A stretch of 64,000 nt of DNA from Dyadobacter luticola (GTDB taxonomy: Bacteria; Bacteroidota; Bacteroidia; Cytophagales; Spirosomataceae): the NCBI RefSeq assembly GCF_005860805.1, contig NZ_VCEJ01000004.1, positions 558,001 to 622,000 on the forward strand. The letters are read 5' to 3'. The notes beneath the pieces were generated by a model, which saw only the letters and a list, made by a program, of their open reading frames with translations, was not told the DNA's origin and searched no databases. A program made the position numbers and the translations under genes. This document shows positions 16,319-24,087 of the stretch, piece after piece (the first letter of the stretch is position 1; each line of letters opens with the position of its first letter).

Positions 16319-17614
16319 TCATTGTTTAATTACTGCCAGCCGGAATTGACCCTGGATGGGTGCACTAAGAAACTCGGCGCCAGGGCATCTGTCTCCTGCT
16401 AATCTGAAATAGGTCCCCGTCAGCGAACCCTTGATGTAATATGTACCGCCCACTTCATCAAAACCAGTGATGGTTACACCTCCGCCTGAAATCATGGGCT
16501 TCCGTGCCATGCACGGCGTATTTACAGAGATGTAACCATTGTGCGTCAAATAGGAAACTGCAAACTCGCCCCAGGCACCACCTGCCATGATGCCCTGTTT
16601 GTAAGGGTAGAAGCCTAGCAATGCCTCCGGATCTGCTGATTGTAAAATAATGTTTAAGGATTGTGTAAAAGATTCATCTGTGCCGGTCATAATGACCTGC
16701 CCGTTTTTCAAAATGCAATTCGTTTGTGTCCAGTTGAACGGCTGGCCGTCAAATGTGCCATAGAAATAGTCGCCGCCGATCAGGATCCTTTTTCTTAGGA
16801 AAACTTTTTTAGGCGAATTTTTGAATGTGATTTCCAATTCAACAGTGATTGGATTCTGCGGAGGGGTTTTGCCTGGGGCGGTGTAAGTGGCCAGTGCACC
16901 CTTCTTGAAGGTAACCGTACCATTCGCACTACCACCAACAACCGACCATTTCGCGTCCTTAAAGGTTAATGATTTGCTGGGATCCTGATCCAATGGTACG
17001 ATCAGTAGTGCTTCATTCAGCAGAAGGTCGGCAGATTGATTAAGTTCCAATGCCTGCGACCCTTCGATACCCGCACCTTCAATTTGTTCGAGTTCGTAGG
17101 CGCTCCAATCGCTGAAATGTGGCATAGCGACGGAAATGAGCCGGTTAAGTGTATCGACTTCGATGTTGGCGGCCCGCTGCCAGCGCCTATCAGCCTGTTG
17201 AAAGCCGACGCCCAGCATTTGTGCATCGTTAACGGCCACACTATCGGCATTGTACTGAAAAACCAGCTTTGCATCTTTGGCAAACTGCGTACCGTCGGGT
17301 GAAAAGCGATAAGCGAGGCCCAGGCCGTTTGGCGACTGGTTTGAAATGGGCTGGATGGTAATGTTGGTGGTGCTGGTCAGGGCTCCTGCCGGAATGGTTA
17401 ATGTTACCAATCCGTCGCTGGAACTGATCTCGCCGCCTTCCGGACCGATGGACTTGCTACTGGCAACTCCCTGCGGCTGCCCGATTTCGGTGACTGTGGC
17501 ACTGGTTGAGGGCTGGGGCTCGGGGGACGAATCCTCGTCTTTTTGTGAACAGGCTGCCAGGCAAGCTATTGCCCATGCAATGCTGAAAATTGATTTACGG
17601 AAGTTATTTTTCAT
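16319..17614 (-). CDS. lipoprotein with ZU5-like domain
   Basis: 431-residue lipoprotein (signal ending in ACLAAC, then an acidic Ser/Pro linker). Residues from about 55 to 120 read as a ZU5-like beta domain: KSIGPEGGEISSSDGLVTL, IPAGALTSTTNITIQPI and GLAYRFSPDGTQF. A DAQMLGVGFQ segment follows, then a middle region (WSVVGGSANGTVTF) and a C-terminal domain of about 150 residues with YFYGTFDGQPFNW and several Cys. Similar proteins are frequent in Bacteroidota and are thought to be surface or periplasmic adhesin-like proteins; no function is known. A TACATTTG element lies 26 bases upstream. Confidence 0.8.
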   Translation of the reverse strand: MKNNFRKSIFSIAWAIACLAACSQKDEDSSPEPQPSTSATVTEIGQPQGVASSKSIGPEGGEISSSDGLVTLTIPAGALTSTTNITIQPISNQSPNGLGLAYRFSPDGTQFAKDAKLVFQYNADSVAVNDAQMLGVGFQQADRRWQRAANIEVDTLNRLISVAMPHFSDWSAYELEQIEGAGIEGSQALELNQSADLLLNEALLIVPLDQDPSKSLTFKDAKWSVVGGSANGTVTFKKGALATYTAPGKTPPQNPITVELEITFKNSPKKVFLRKRILIGGDYFYGTFDGQPFNWTQTNCILKNGQVIMTGTDESFTQSLNIILQSADPEALLGFYPYKQGIMAGGAWGEFAVSYLTHNGYISVNTPCMARKPMISGGGVTITGFDEVGGTYYIKGSLTGTYFRLAGDRCPGAEFLSAPIQGQFRLAVIKQ

Positions 17615-17639
17615 GGCTACGGTTTTTTTAAACTACCTG

Positions 17640-17647
17640 CAAATGTA
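17640..17647 (-). promoter_or_regulatory. -7 promoter element TACATTTG for the ZU5 lipoprotein gene
   Basis: On the minus strand the sequence reads TACATTTG, an exact match to TAnnTTTG, 26 bases before the start codon. No TTG at the expected -33 distance. Confidence 0.5.
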
Positions 17648-17730
17648 GGGCGGCTAAAAAACCGGGTATTGAAGAAATGCGACAAGCTGGATTTTTAAGG
17701 AATATTCACTTGGAGATTATCAAATCGGCA

Positions 17731-18249
17731 TCAGCGATTCAAAAAATAGTCCTTAAAAGCATCAATTTCAGCCTTTTCAGTTTCGAGGTACTTCTCAAAT
17801 ATCTTGTCACCAACCTGGGATTTTAATGCTGAAATGCCGACATCAATAAGCCGTAAACCCTGATCTGTAAGGAGAATGTTGTCGTAGTATAAGCCGCCGA
17901 TACCTGAGGGCCTGCGGAGATCGCGGTGTACGAAACCTGCTGCGTGAAGTTGTTTGAGTTCATCTTCAAAGACATCCAGCCACAATTCGCGCACGCCGAC
18001 TTCGTAAGCCCGGAAATCCATCGGTTTCAGACGTTCCATCACCAGCATTTCAGCCTGAATCTCTTCGTGAAAATCCAGCCTTATAAATTTCACGACGAGC
18101 CCGTTTACATTGTTTGCGAATTTCATTTTCTCCGCTTCCGAGCCAATGTCCGAGCGGGTGTCTTCCAGGAAAAGCTTGGCGACTTCCTTTTCGGAAAGTG
18201 CGATGACCGCATTATTTGCTCCCGAAGAAAGTCGATTGGCGTATTTCAT
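17731..18249 (-). CDS. compact protein-kinase-like protein
   Basis: 172-residue protein with the key elements of the protein-kinase fold in a very short frame. VAKLF (Lys25) resembles the beta-3 Lys, SEAEKMKFAN supplies a candidate helix-C Glu, FVHRDL (His109, Arg109-Asp110 region, residues 107-111) is a clear catalytic-loop motif, DNILL contains Asn124, and LIDVG (Asp136) stands in for DFG. Two departures: no Gly-rich loop is evident near the N-terminus, and eight residues more than usual separate the catalytic Asp from the Asn (RRPSGIGGLYYDN). The C-lobe after Asp136 is only about 36 residues. It could be a minimal active kinase of the RIO or lipopolysaccharide-kinase type, or a pseudokinase. 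No neighbour hints at a partner. Confidence 0.65.
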   Translation of the reverse strand: MKYANRLSSGANNAVIALSEKEVAKLFLEDTRSDIGSEAEKMKFANNVNGLVVKFIRLDFHEEIQAEMLVMERLKPMDFRAYEVGVRELWLDVFEDELKQLHAAGFVHRDLRRPSGIGGLYYDNILLTDQGLRLIDVGISALKSQVGDKIFEKYLETEKAEIDAFKDYFLNR

Positions 18250-18361
18250 GGATTTGATTTTTGAAAAACTAAACTAATGATTAATTCCATAGTGGACATT
18301 TCAAGCTTGGCATTCCGTGCCCGGCATGAAAATTGACATCTCAATGCCAAACTTCATTAAC

Positions 18362-18565
18362 ATGGCAGAAAAGAAAAAACAAGGCAAGAAAAAGAACAAA
18401 CTGGGCGTCAAAAATTCGCTGGTCAACAACATTAATGCGCGGAAAAAGAAAAATATCTCCCGCTCGAAATCTAAAAAAACAGTTGATAAAAAGTCGTACT
18501 CCAAAATGAAAAAGAACTGGGGACACAAGAAGAAAAAACAGCGCGGCGGCAAAAAGAAAGAATAA
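18362..18565 (+). CDS. small Lys-rich basic protein
   Basis: 67-residue protein starting MAEKKKQGKKK and ending KKQRGGKKKE. More than a third of residues are Lys or Arg, with a central less basic patch (VKNSLVNNIN). The frame is open 15 codons further upstream, but the ATG at 18362 gives the more usual start. The composition suggests binding to nucleic acid or to the ribosome surface. It ends 6 bases before the convergent dehydrogenase gene ends. I do not recognise a family. Confidence 0.55.
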   Translation: MAEKKKQGKKKNKLGVKNSLVNNINARKKKNISRSKSKKTVDKKSYSKMKKNWGHKKKKQRGGKKKE

Positions 18566-18571
18566 GCCAGC

Positions 18572-19519
18572 TTACGAAACCACATTGACCGGGTTTCCGT
18601 AAATGAAACCCTCCATGTTATCTGCGACCATCCGCAGCAACCGTTTTCTTGCCTCGAATGTCGCCCAGGCCACATGCGGGGTAATGATGCAATTAGGAGC
18701 AGATAGCAGCGGGTTATCTGCTTTCGGCGGCTCCACCGACAGTACATCCAGCCCGGCACCAGCGATGGTGCCGTTTTTTAATGCTTCCGCCAAATCATTT
18801 TCCTGGATCAGCGGGCCGCGGCCGGTATTGAGCAGGAAAGCGCTGAGTTTCATCATGGATAAGGTCATTCTGTTGACGATCTCGCGGGTATCGTCTGTGA
18901 GCGGGCAATGCAGGCTGAGGACGTCGCTTTGGGTGAAAATTTCATCCAGGCTTACCATTTCCACGCCCTCGGTTTCGACCGGATTTTTGCGGTAGGCAAT
19001 CACTTTCATCCCGAATGCCCGCGCGATGGCCGCCACCTGCGAGCCGATATCACCCAATCCGATCAACCCCATTGTTTTTCCCGCTAATTCGATCAGCGGT
19101 GTTTTCCAATAACAAAAATCCTTCGAAGCCGCCCACTCGCCAGCAAAAACGCTCTGGCTGTGCAGCTCGGCGTGGTTTACCAGCGAAAGCAGCAGGGCAA
19201 ATGTCTGCTGCGCCACCGACGCCGGCCCATAAGCCTTCACATTCGTGACAATAATGTTGTGCTTCCTGGCCGCTGCAATGTCAATGTTATTATACCCCGT
19301 CGCCATCACGCCAATGTATTTCAATTTCGGCAATTGGCTCAAAGTGGCTTCCGAAAGGACAACTTTATTCACCAAAACGATTTCCGAATCCACCGCCCGC
19401 TCAACAATTTCATCCGTTTTGGACCTGTCATAAATGTTTACTTCGCCCAAGTTAATGATCGGCGCCCAGTCGAGGTCGCCGGGATTGAGGGTATAGCCGT
19501 CGAGGATTGTAATGTTCAT
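18572..19519 (-). CDS. D-2-hydroxyacid dehydrogenase (NAD-dependent)
   Basis: 315-residue enzyme of the glycerate/phosphoglycerate dehydrogenase type that interconverts 2-keto and D-2-hydroxy acids. The NAD-binding motif is GLIGLGDIG (about 150), and the catalytic set is visible: Arg in LNTGRGPLI, Glu in the VEPP segment (GLDVLSVEPP) and His in IITPHVAWAT. The N-terminal substrate-binding part has YIGVMATGYNNID. Length fits hydroxypyruvate reductase or glycerate dehydrogenase more than SerA, which would have an ACT domain. It starts 11 bases after the AAA/DUF4143 gene on the same strand and may be read through from it. Confidence 0.93.
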   Translation of the reverse strand: MNITILDGYTLNPGDLDWAPIINLGEVNIYDRSKTDEIVERAVDSEIVLVNKVVLSEATLSQLPKLKYIGVMATGYNNIDIAAARKHNIIVTNVKAYGPASVAQQTFALLLSLVNHAELHSQSVFAGEWAASKDFCYWKTPLIELAGKTMGLIGLGDIGSQVAAIARAFGMKVIAYRKNPVETEGVEMVSLDEIFTQSDVLSLHCPLTDDTREIVNRMTLSMMKLSAFLLNTGRGPLIQENDLAEALKNGTIAGAGLDVLSVEPPKADNPLLSAPNCIITPHVAWATFEARKRLLRMVADNMEGFIYGNPVNVVS

Positions 19520-19530
19520 TTTGATTTAAT

Positions 19531-20685
19531 TTAAATGTTTTCCCATCCTATGACGGTGTATTGCGTCCGCTGCTGATTTTCCTTCCCGCCGTAAATAAGC
19601 GTCTTTTTGCCTACCTTACCTGCCGCAACTTCACTGAAATAATTCATTCCCCTGAATTGTTCCGACATAATTGTCTGCGTTGATTTAATCTCGAAAATGT
19701 CAAATACATTTCCATTTTGGGTTAGCAAATCGACCTCATGCCCATTAGAATCGCGCCAGAACCAGTATTCGTTGTGAAGATACTGATGCTCATTCTTTTT
19801 CAAGATTTCGGCAATGATCAGGTTTTCAAAAATATTCCCTTTTAAAGGGTTTTCGGCCAGCACTTTCTTATTTCGAATACCAAGAATGTGGCATAAGAGG
19901 CCTGTATCGTAGAAAAATATTTTGGGTGTTTTAACAATCCGCTTGTTGAAGTTCTGATAGAAAGGTTGAAGTTGGAAAGTAATGTAGCTGCTTTCCAAAA
20001 TCGAAAGCCACGCCTTCGCAGTGGGCTGGGAAATGCCGCAATCGTTCGCAAGAGAATTTAAGTTCAAAAGTTGTCCGATTCTTCCAGCACACAACCCTAA
20101 AAAATTACGAAACTGTCGGGTGTCACGGATGTTGGCAAGTTCGGTAACATCTCTCTGGACATAGGTCTGCAGGTAATTGGCATAGAAAACAGTAGGATCA
20201 ATGTTGCGGTCGTAAATCGCGGGGTAAAATCCTTTCAAACAGGCTTCCGGGAAATTGTCGGCCAGCAAATTTCCTGATTTCATTTCGTCAAAGTCAAAGG
20301 GCAGCAACCTGAAAATCGCAACGCGGCCAGCTAAGCTTTGCGTAATGTTGGTCATCAACTGGAAATTCTGTGAGCCGGACAAGATAAACTGACCCATTTT
20401 CCGGGATTTATCAACGATTGTTTGAATGTAGGAAAACAGCACAGGTGCCTGCTGGGCTTCGTCGAAAATCACATATTCCTGATACCGGTTCAGGAAACCT
20501 TGCGGATCATCATTTGCAAAGGCGCGGTTGTCGGGATCTTCGAGCGAGACGTATTCATAATCGGCAAATAAGGTTTTCAAAAGCGTAGTTTTTCCGGACT
20601 GTCTTGGACCAGTGACAGCGATGACCGGATACTTATCTTTCTGCGCCCGGATTGCGTCTTTAATATCCCGCTCTAAAAAATTCAT
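19531..20685 (-). CDS. AAA ATPase with DUF4143 C-terminal domain
   Basis: 384-residue ATP-binding protein of a family common in Bacteroidota and archaea. The Walker A motif is GPRQSGKTTLLKTL (about 27-40) and the Walker B is YVIFDEAQQAP; GSQNFQLM is the sensor region. The C-terminal DUF4143 part has a winged-helix-like start (LNLNSLANDCGISQPTAKAWLSILE) and a nuclease-like end (FWRDSNGHEVDLL, FEIKSTQT) with the E-x-D...E-x-K arrangement of the PD-(D/E)XK fold. The function is unknown; genes of this type move readily between genomes. The promoter is unusual, with a five-copy 22-bp repeat array reaching the -7 element. Confidence 0.88.
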   Translation of the reverse strand: MNFLERDIKDAIRAQKDKYPVIAVTGPRQSGKTTLLKTLFADYEYVSLEDPDNRAFANDDPQGFLNRYQEYVIFDEAQQAPVLFSYIQTIVDKSRKMGQFILSGSQNFQLMTNITQSLAGRVAIFRLLPFDFDEMKSGNLLADNFPEACLKGFYPAIYDRNIDPTVFYANYLQTYVQRDVTELANIRDTRQFRNFLGLCAGRIGQLLNLNSLANDCGISQPTAKAWLSILESSYITFQLQPFYQNFNKRIVKTPKIFFYDTGLLCHILGIRNKKVLAENPLKGNIFENLIIAEILKKNEHQYLHNEYWFWRDSNGHEVDLLTQNGNVFDIFEIKSTQTIMSEQFRGMNYFSEVAAGKVGKKTLIYGGKENQQRTQYTVIGWENI

Positions 20686-20704
20686 AGTTGGCTGATTATG
20701 AACA

Positions 20705-20712
20705 CAAAGTTA
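20705..20712 (-). promoter_or_regulatory. -7 promoter element TAACTTTG for the AAA/DUF4143 gene
   Basis: On the minus strand the sequence is TAACTTTG, a full match to TAnnTTTG, 19 bases before the start codon. The first copy of the 22-bp repeat array covers the position where a -33 element would lie. Confidence 0.6.
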
Positions 20713-20719
20713 GTAGTTA

Positions 20720-20829
20720 CTTTGAAATTGCATAACTTCTATTTTGAAATTGCATAGAGCCTACTTTGAAATTACATAGCTTTCACTTTGAAATTGCATA
20801 GAATCCATTTTGAAATTGCATAAAAAATC
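20720..20829. repeat. five tandem 22-bp repeats (core TTTGAAATTGCATA)
   Basis: Units start at 20720, 20742, 20764, 20786 and 20808, exactly 22 bp apart. Each has the core TTTGAAATTGCATA (the third has ACATA) followed by 7 variable bases and a C or T. 22 bp is close to two helical turns, so proteins bound to each core would sit on the same face of the DNA. The array lies immediately upstream of the AAA gene's promoter and reaches the terminator of the M1 peptidase gene. Confidence 0.9.
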
Positions 20830-20860
20830 CTTCCCAAATTGGCTCCGGGCAGGATTTTTT
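20822..20860 (-). terminator. intrinsic terminator after the M1 peptidase gene
   Basis: AAAAAATCCT (20822-20831) pairs with AGGATTTTTT (20851-20860), with an inner CCC/GGG after one mismatch. On the minus strand it ends in six T. The left arm shares bases with the fifth 22-bp repeat. Confidence 0.75.
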
Positions 20861-20885
20861 GAAATGTTTGGAAACGGTGTCTTTT

Positions 20886-23267
20886 CTAGTTCTTCGGCGT
20901 CGTGCTGACTTTTCCGGCGCCCTGGCCTTCCTGCTGCATTGGGTTCAATGTTTTTCTGCTTTGATCCTGCTTGAAGATCTGGAAACGGGTTGGTTTTGAG
21001 ACGCGCGGGAAAGAGTTGTTTTCCGTATCAATGTCGGCGATTTGCTGGTATGGGTCGAGCGTCCACTGCACGACTTTTTTCTTGGTGGTGATCACCTTAT
21101 TGATGGTCTGATCATTGAAACGCCAGATTTCAGCAGGGTACACTGCCACAGAATCCGTACCGTCTTCAAAACCCATTTTCACGATCACCGGCATCGGAAG
21201 GCCGCCTTTGTTTTTGATGGAAATGGTGTAGAAGTTCTGGTTATCCTGCATCAGCTGACGCTCGTTTTCGGATAATGTAGCCAGGTACTGCTCGTATTTT
21301 TGCTTATCGGCTTCGGTTACTTTGAAAGGATCATAGCGGTTGTAAAAATCCGCCATCGTAGAATCCTGCGCCACAACAGTTTGGCCTTTTGTTTTGGCGT
21401 CCTGGATTTTGCTCATGGTATTGAGCTTTTCGGCGGCTGCTTTTCTGGCAATTTCCTTTTCAATTGCTGGATTTTGGGTGTTAATGCTAAACCAGTCAAC
21501 ACTTACCAGATCCTGGTCCACAGGCTCAGTACCGTAAAACCAGCCCTTCCAGAACCAGTCTAGGTCTACGCCCGAAGCATCTTCCATGGTGCGGAAAAAG
21601 TCGGCCGGGGTAGGGCTTTTGAAACGCCATCTTGTTGCATATTCTTTAAATGCATGATCAAAAAGCTCGCGGCCCATGACGGTTTCGCGCAGAATATTTA
21701 GCGCGGTCGCTGGTTTGGCGTACGCATTGGGCCCGAGTCCGATGACATTCTCGGCCGATGCCATGATCGGCGTCAAAACGGATTTGTCGGAAGACATATA
21801 TTCCGTAATCTGGTTAGGCTCGCCGCGGCGGGTCGGGAAGTTGTAATCCCACTCTTTTTCAGCCAGGTACTGGCAGAATGTGTTCAAACCTTCATCCATC
21901 CACGCCCACTGACGCTCGTCGGAATTGACGATCATCGGGAAAAAGTTGTGGCCCACTTCGTGAATGATTACTCCGATCATGCCATATTTGGTAGCTTCAC
22001 TATAAGTACCGTCTTCCTCGGGTCGACCACCATTAAAGCTGATCATCGGATATTCCATACCGCCGCCGGACACACCGTGGCAGGAAATGGCTACCGGATA
22101 AGGATATTCAAATGTGCGGGCACCGTATGATTTCAATGTGTGGGCCACTGCGCGGGTCGAGTACTGTTCCCACAGCGGGTTGCCTTCTTTGGGATAAATT
22201 GACATACACCAGATCTTGCGGCCGCTTTTGTAAACATCGGTTTGCATGGCATCCCAGATGAATTTCCGGCTGCTGGCAAATGCGAAGTCGCGTACATTAT
22301 CTGCTTTATAAATCCATGTTTTCTTGCCTGGCGTTTTGTTTTCGCGCTTTTCTGCTTTTTCAGCTTCGGCCTGGGTGACGATCAAAACCGGTGTTTTGGA
22401 AGTTTCAGCTTGCTTTAAACGCTGTTTTTGGGTTGAGGTCAAAACCTGTGCAAAGTTCTGACATTCGCCGCTGGCTGCTACCACGTGGTCGGCTGGTACG
22501 GTGATGGCAACTTTATAGTTTCCGAAGATCAATGCGAATTCTCCCTGACCTAAAAACTGCTTGTGGTTCCAGCCATTTACGTCATCATAAGGTGCCAGGC
22601 GTGGAAACCAATGTGCGATGAAGTAGTTGGCATTACCATCTTTCGGGAAATATTCGTAGCCGCTGCGGCCGTAGTATTCGGTAATGTTGTAGGCCCAGTC
22701 TACCGAAAACACAACATTGGTAGCAGGTTTCAATGTCACCGGGAGATCGATGCGCATCATGGTACCATTGATCGTGAAAGGCAATGCTTTGCCGGTTTTA
22801 TCTTTCACGGATTTGATCTCATAGCCATATTCTTTACCCGCTTCCAATTTAGATCCGCGACCAGTATTCAATGCGGCGAGCTGCGTGGTGCTCATGCCTT
22901 TGTCGCTGATGCTTCCGGTGCGGGACAATGCGCCGATGCCGTCTTTTTTAAATAAATTCTGATCCAACTGCATCCAGATGTATTTCAGATCATCCGGAGA
23001 ATTGTTGTAAAAGGTAATGGTTTCCGAGCCCATAATGCGGCGGTTATCGTCGTCGAGTTCGGCTTTGATGTCGTAGTCAGCGCGCTGCTGCCAGTACTCG
23101 CGGCCCGGCGCGCCTGAGGCTGCGCGGGTAGAGTTGGGGGTGGGCAGGATGGTGCCCATCTGCTCAAAGCGATCGTTATACTGATAATTTGCTGATGCGG
23201 GCAATTGCTGGGCCATGGAAGCCGCGGCGACCAGCAAAAGCAGAAGTGGAAGAATTGCTTTTTTCAT
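20886..23267 (-). CDS. M1-family zinc aminopeptidase, secreted
   Basis: 793-residue exported gluzincin metallopeptidase. A signal peptide (LPLLLLLVAAASMAQ) is followed by the M1 N-terminal beta domain, the catalytic domain with a GGGMEYP form of the substrate-binding GAMEN motif, the zinc site HEVGHNFF and its third ligand 18 residues on (WMDEGLNTF). A long C-terminal region of about 250 residues includes a Lys/Gln/Glu-rich stretch (QKYEQYLATLSENER). The start chosen is MKKAIL; five codons upstream (from 23282) are also open. It follows the HupE-like gene by 32 bases and is probably co-transcribed with it. Expected to cut N-terminal residues from peptides in the periplasm. Confidence 0.93.
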   Translation of the reverse strand: MKKAILPLLLLLVAAASMAQQLPASANYQYNDRFEQMGTILPTPNSTRAASGAPGREYWQQRADYDIKAELDDDNRRIMGSETITFYNNSPDDLKYIWMQLDQNLFKKDGIGALSRTGSISDKGMSTTQLAALNTGRGSKLEAGKEYGYEIKSVKDKTGKALPFTINGTMMRIDLPVTLKPATNVVFSVDWAYNITEYYGRSGYEYFPKDGNANYFIAHWFPRLAPYDDVNGWNHKQFLGQGEFALIFGNYKVAITVPADHVVAASGECQNFAQVLTSTQKQRLKQAETSKTPVLIVTQAEAEKAEKRENKTPGKKTWIYKADNVRDFAFASSRKFIWDAMQTDVYKSGRKIWCMSIYPKEGNPLWEQYSTRAVAHTLKSYGARTFEYPYPVAISCHGVSGGGMEYPMISFNGGRPEEDGTYSEATKYGMIGVIIHEVGHNFFPMIVNSDERQWAWMDEGLNTFCQYLAEKEWDYNFPTRRGEPNQITEYMSSDKSVLTPIMASAENVIGLGPNAYAKPATALNILRETVMGRELFDHAFKEYATRWRFKSPTPADFFRTMEDASGVDLDWFWKGWFYGTEPVDQDLVSVDWFSINTQNPAIEKEIARKAAAEKLNTMSKIQDAKTKGQTVVAQDSTMADFYNRYDPFKVTEADKQKYEQYLATLSENERQLMQDNQNFYTISIKNKGGLPMPVIVKMGFEDGTDSVAVYPAEIWRFNDQTINKVITTKKKVVQWTLDPYQQIADIDTENNSFPRVSKPTRFQIFKQDQSRKTLNPMQQEGQGAGKVSTTPKN

Positions 23268-23299
23268 ATTTAGGTTTGTCATTGAGATTGTATGCTTTG

Positions 23300-23923
23300 T
23301 TAGTTTTCCGCCATGCCCGTCATCGATCTGAAAAGCGCATTATTTAAAATAAGCGACAGCGCCATTCCCACAATAATTCCGGAGAGAATGTTAATCCAGC
23401 TCATGCGTTGAATTTTCACGATTTCGATCAGCACAAATGCGATCGAGAGAACGATAAATACAATGATCAGCTGCCCGAGTTCGAGACCAATGTTAAATCC
23501 CAGCAGCGGGTTCACAATGTCGGCTTCGTTGCCCAGCAACGCGCGGAGGTAGTTGGAGAAACCGAGTCCGTGAATCAACCCGAAAAACAGCGCGAGCGGG
23601 TAGCGGCTTTTGGAGGATGGTTCTATTTGGGAAAAAGAGCTTTTTGGGATTTTATAAAAAAAATTAAGACAAGCTGTAATCACAATCGTGATCGGGATCA
23701 GAAATTCGACCCACTCGGGCTTGATACTGACCAGGCCCAAAGTAGCAAGCGCAAGCGTGATCGAATGTCCTATCGTAAAGGCTGTCACGAGGATAACCAC
23801 CTTTTTCCAGTCGATCAATGTATAAATGGTACAAAGCGCCATGATGAACAAAATATGGTCGTAACCATTGGAATCGGTAATGTGATCGAAACCTAGTTGT
23901 AGATAAGCCTGAAACTCGGACAT
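23300..23923 (-). CDS. HupE/UreJ-like multi-spanning membrane protein
   Basis: 207-residue membrane protein with about six hydrophobic helices. His-containing family motifs are visible: NGYDHILFIMAL, IGHSITLALA and GLIHGLGFSNYL. Members of the HupE/UreJ family have been linked to nickel or cobalt supply, but no hydrogenase or urease genes lie nearby, so the substrate here is uncertain. First gene of a likely two-gene unit with the M1 peptidase. Confidence 0.85.
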   Translation of the reverse strand: MSEFQAYLQLGFDHITDSNGYDHILFIMALCTIYTLIDWKKVVILVTAFTIGHSITLALATLGLVSIKPEWVEFLIPITIVITACLNFFYKIPKSSFSQIEPSSKSRYPLALFFGLIHGLGFSNYLRALLGNEADIVNPLLGFNIGLELGQLIIVFIVLSIAFVLIEIVKIQRMSWINILSGIIVGMALSLILNNALFRSMTGMAEN

Positions 23924-24019
23924 TCAAAATTTGGGTAAGCAGTCCGACAACCAAATAATAATTGTCAAGACAAAGTAAATGAATTCGAAGATATTCTATT
24001 CGGGGCAGGAAAACAAAGA

Positions 24020-24050
24020 AAAAGACCGGAAGCATGTGCTTCCGGCCTTT
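24020..24050 (-). terminator. intrinsic terminator after the TonB receptor/IPT lipoprotein operon
   Basis: CCGGAAGC / GCTTCCGG stem with a 4-base loop; on the minus strand it is followed by TTTTTCTTTG. Confidence 0.85.
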
Positions 24051-24087
24051 CGAAATTCTGACACCAATTATATAAGTTCTTGGAGGC

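Noticed and set aside
18301..18759. Minus-strand ORF overlapping the Lys-rich gene and the dehydrogenase
   Set aside because: It runs out of frame through the dehydrogenase and its Phe-rich translation is the antisense of Lys codons.
20720..20829. CRISPR array
   Set aside because: The repeats are only 14-15 conserved bases with 7-base variable parts, there are no cas genes, and the array abuts a promoter.
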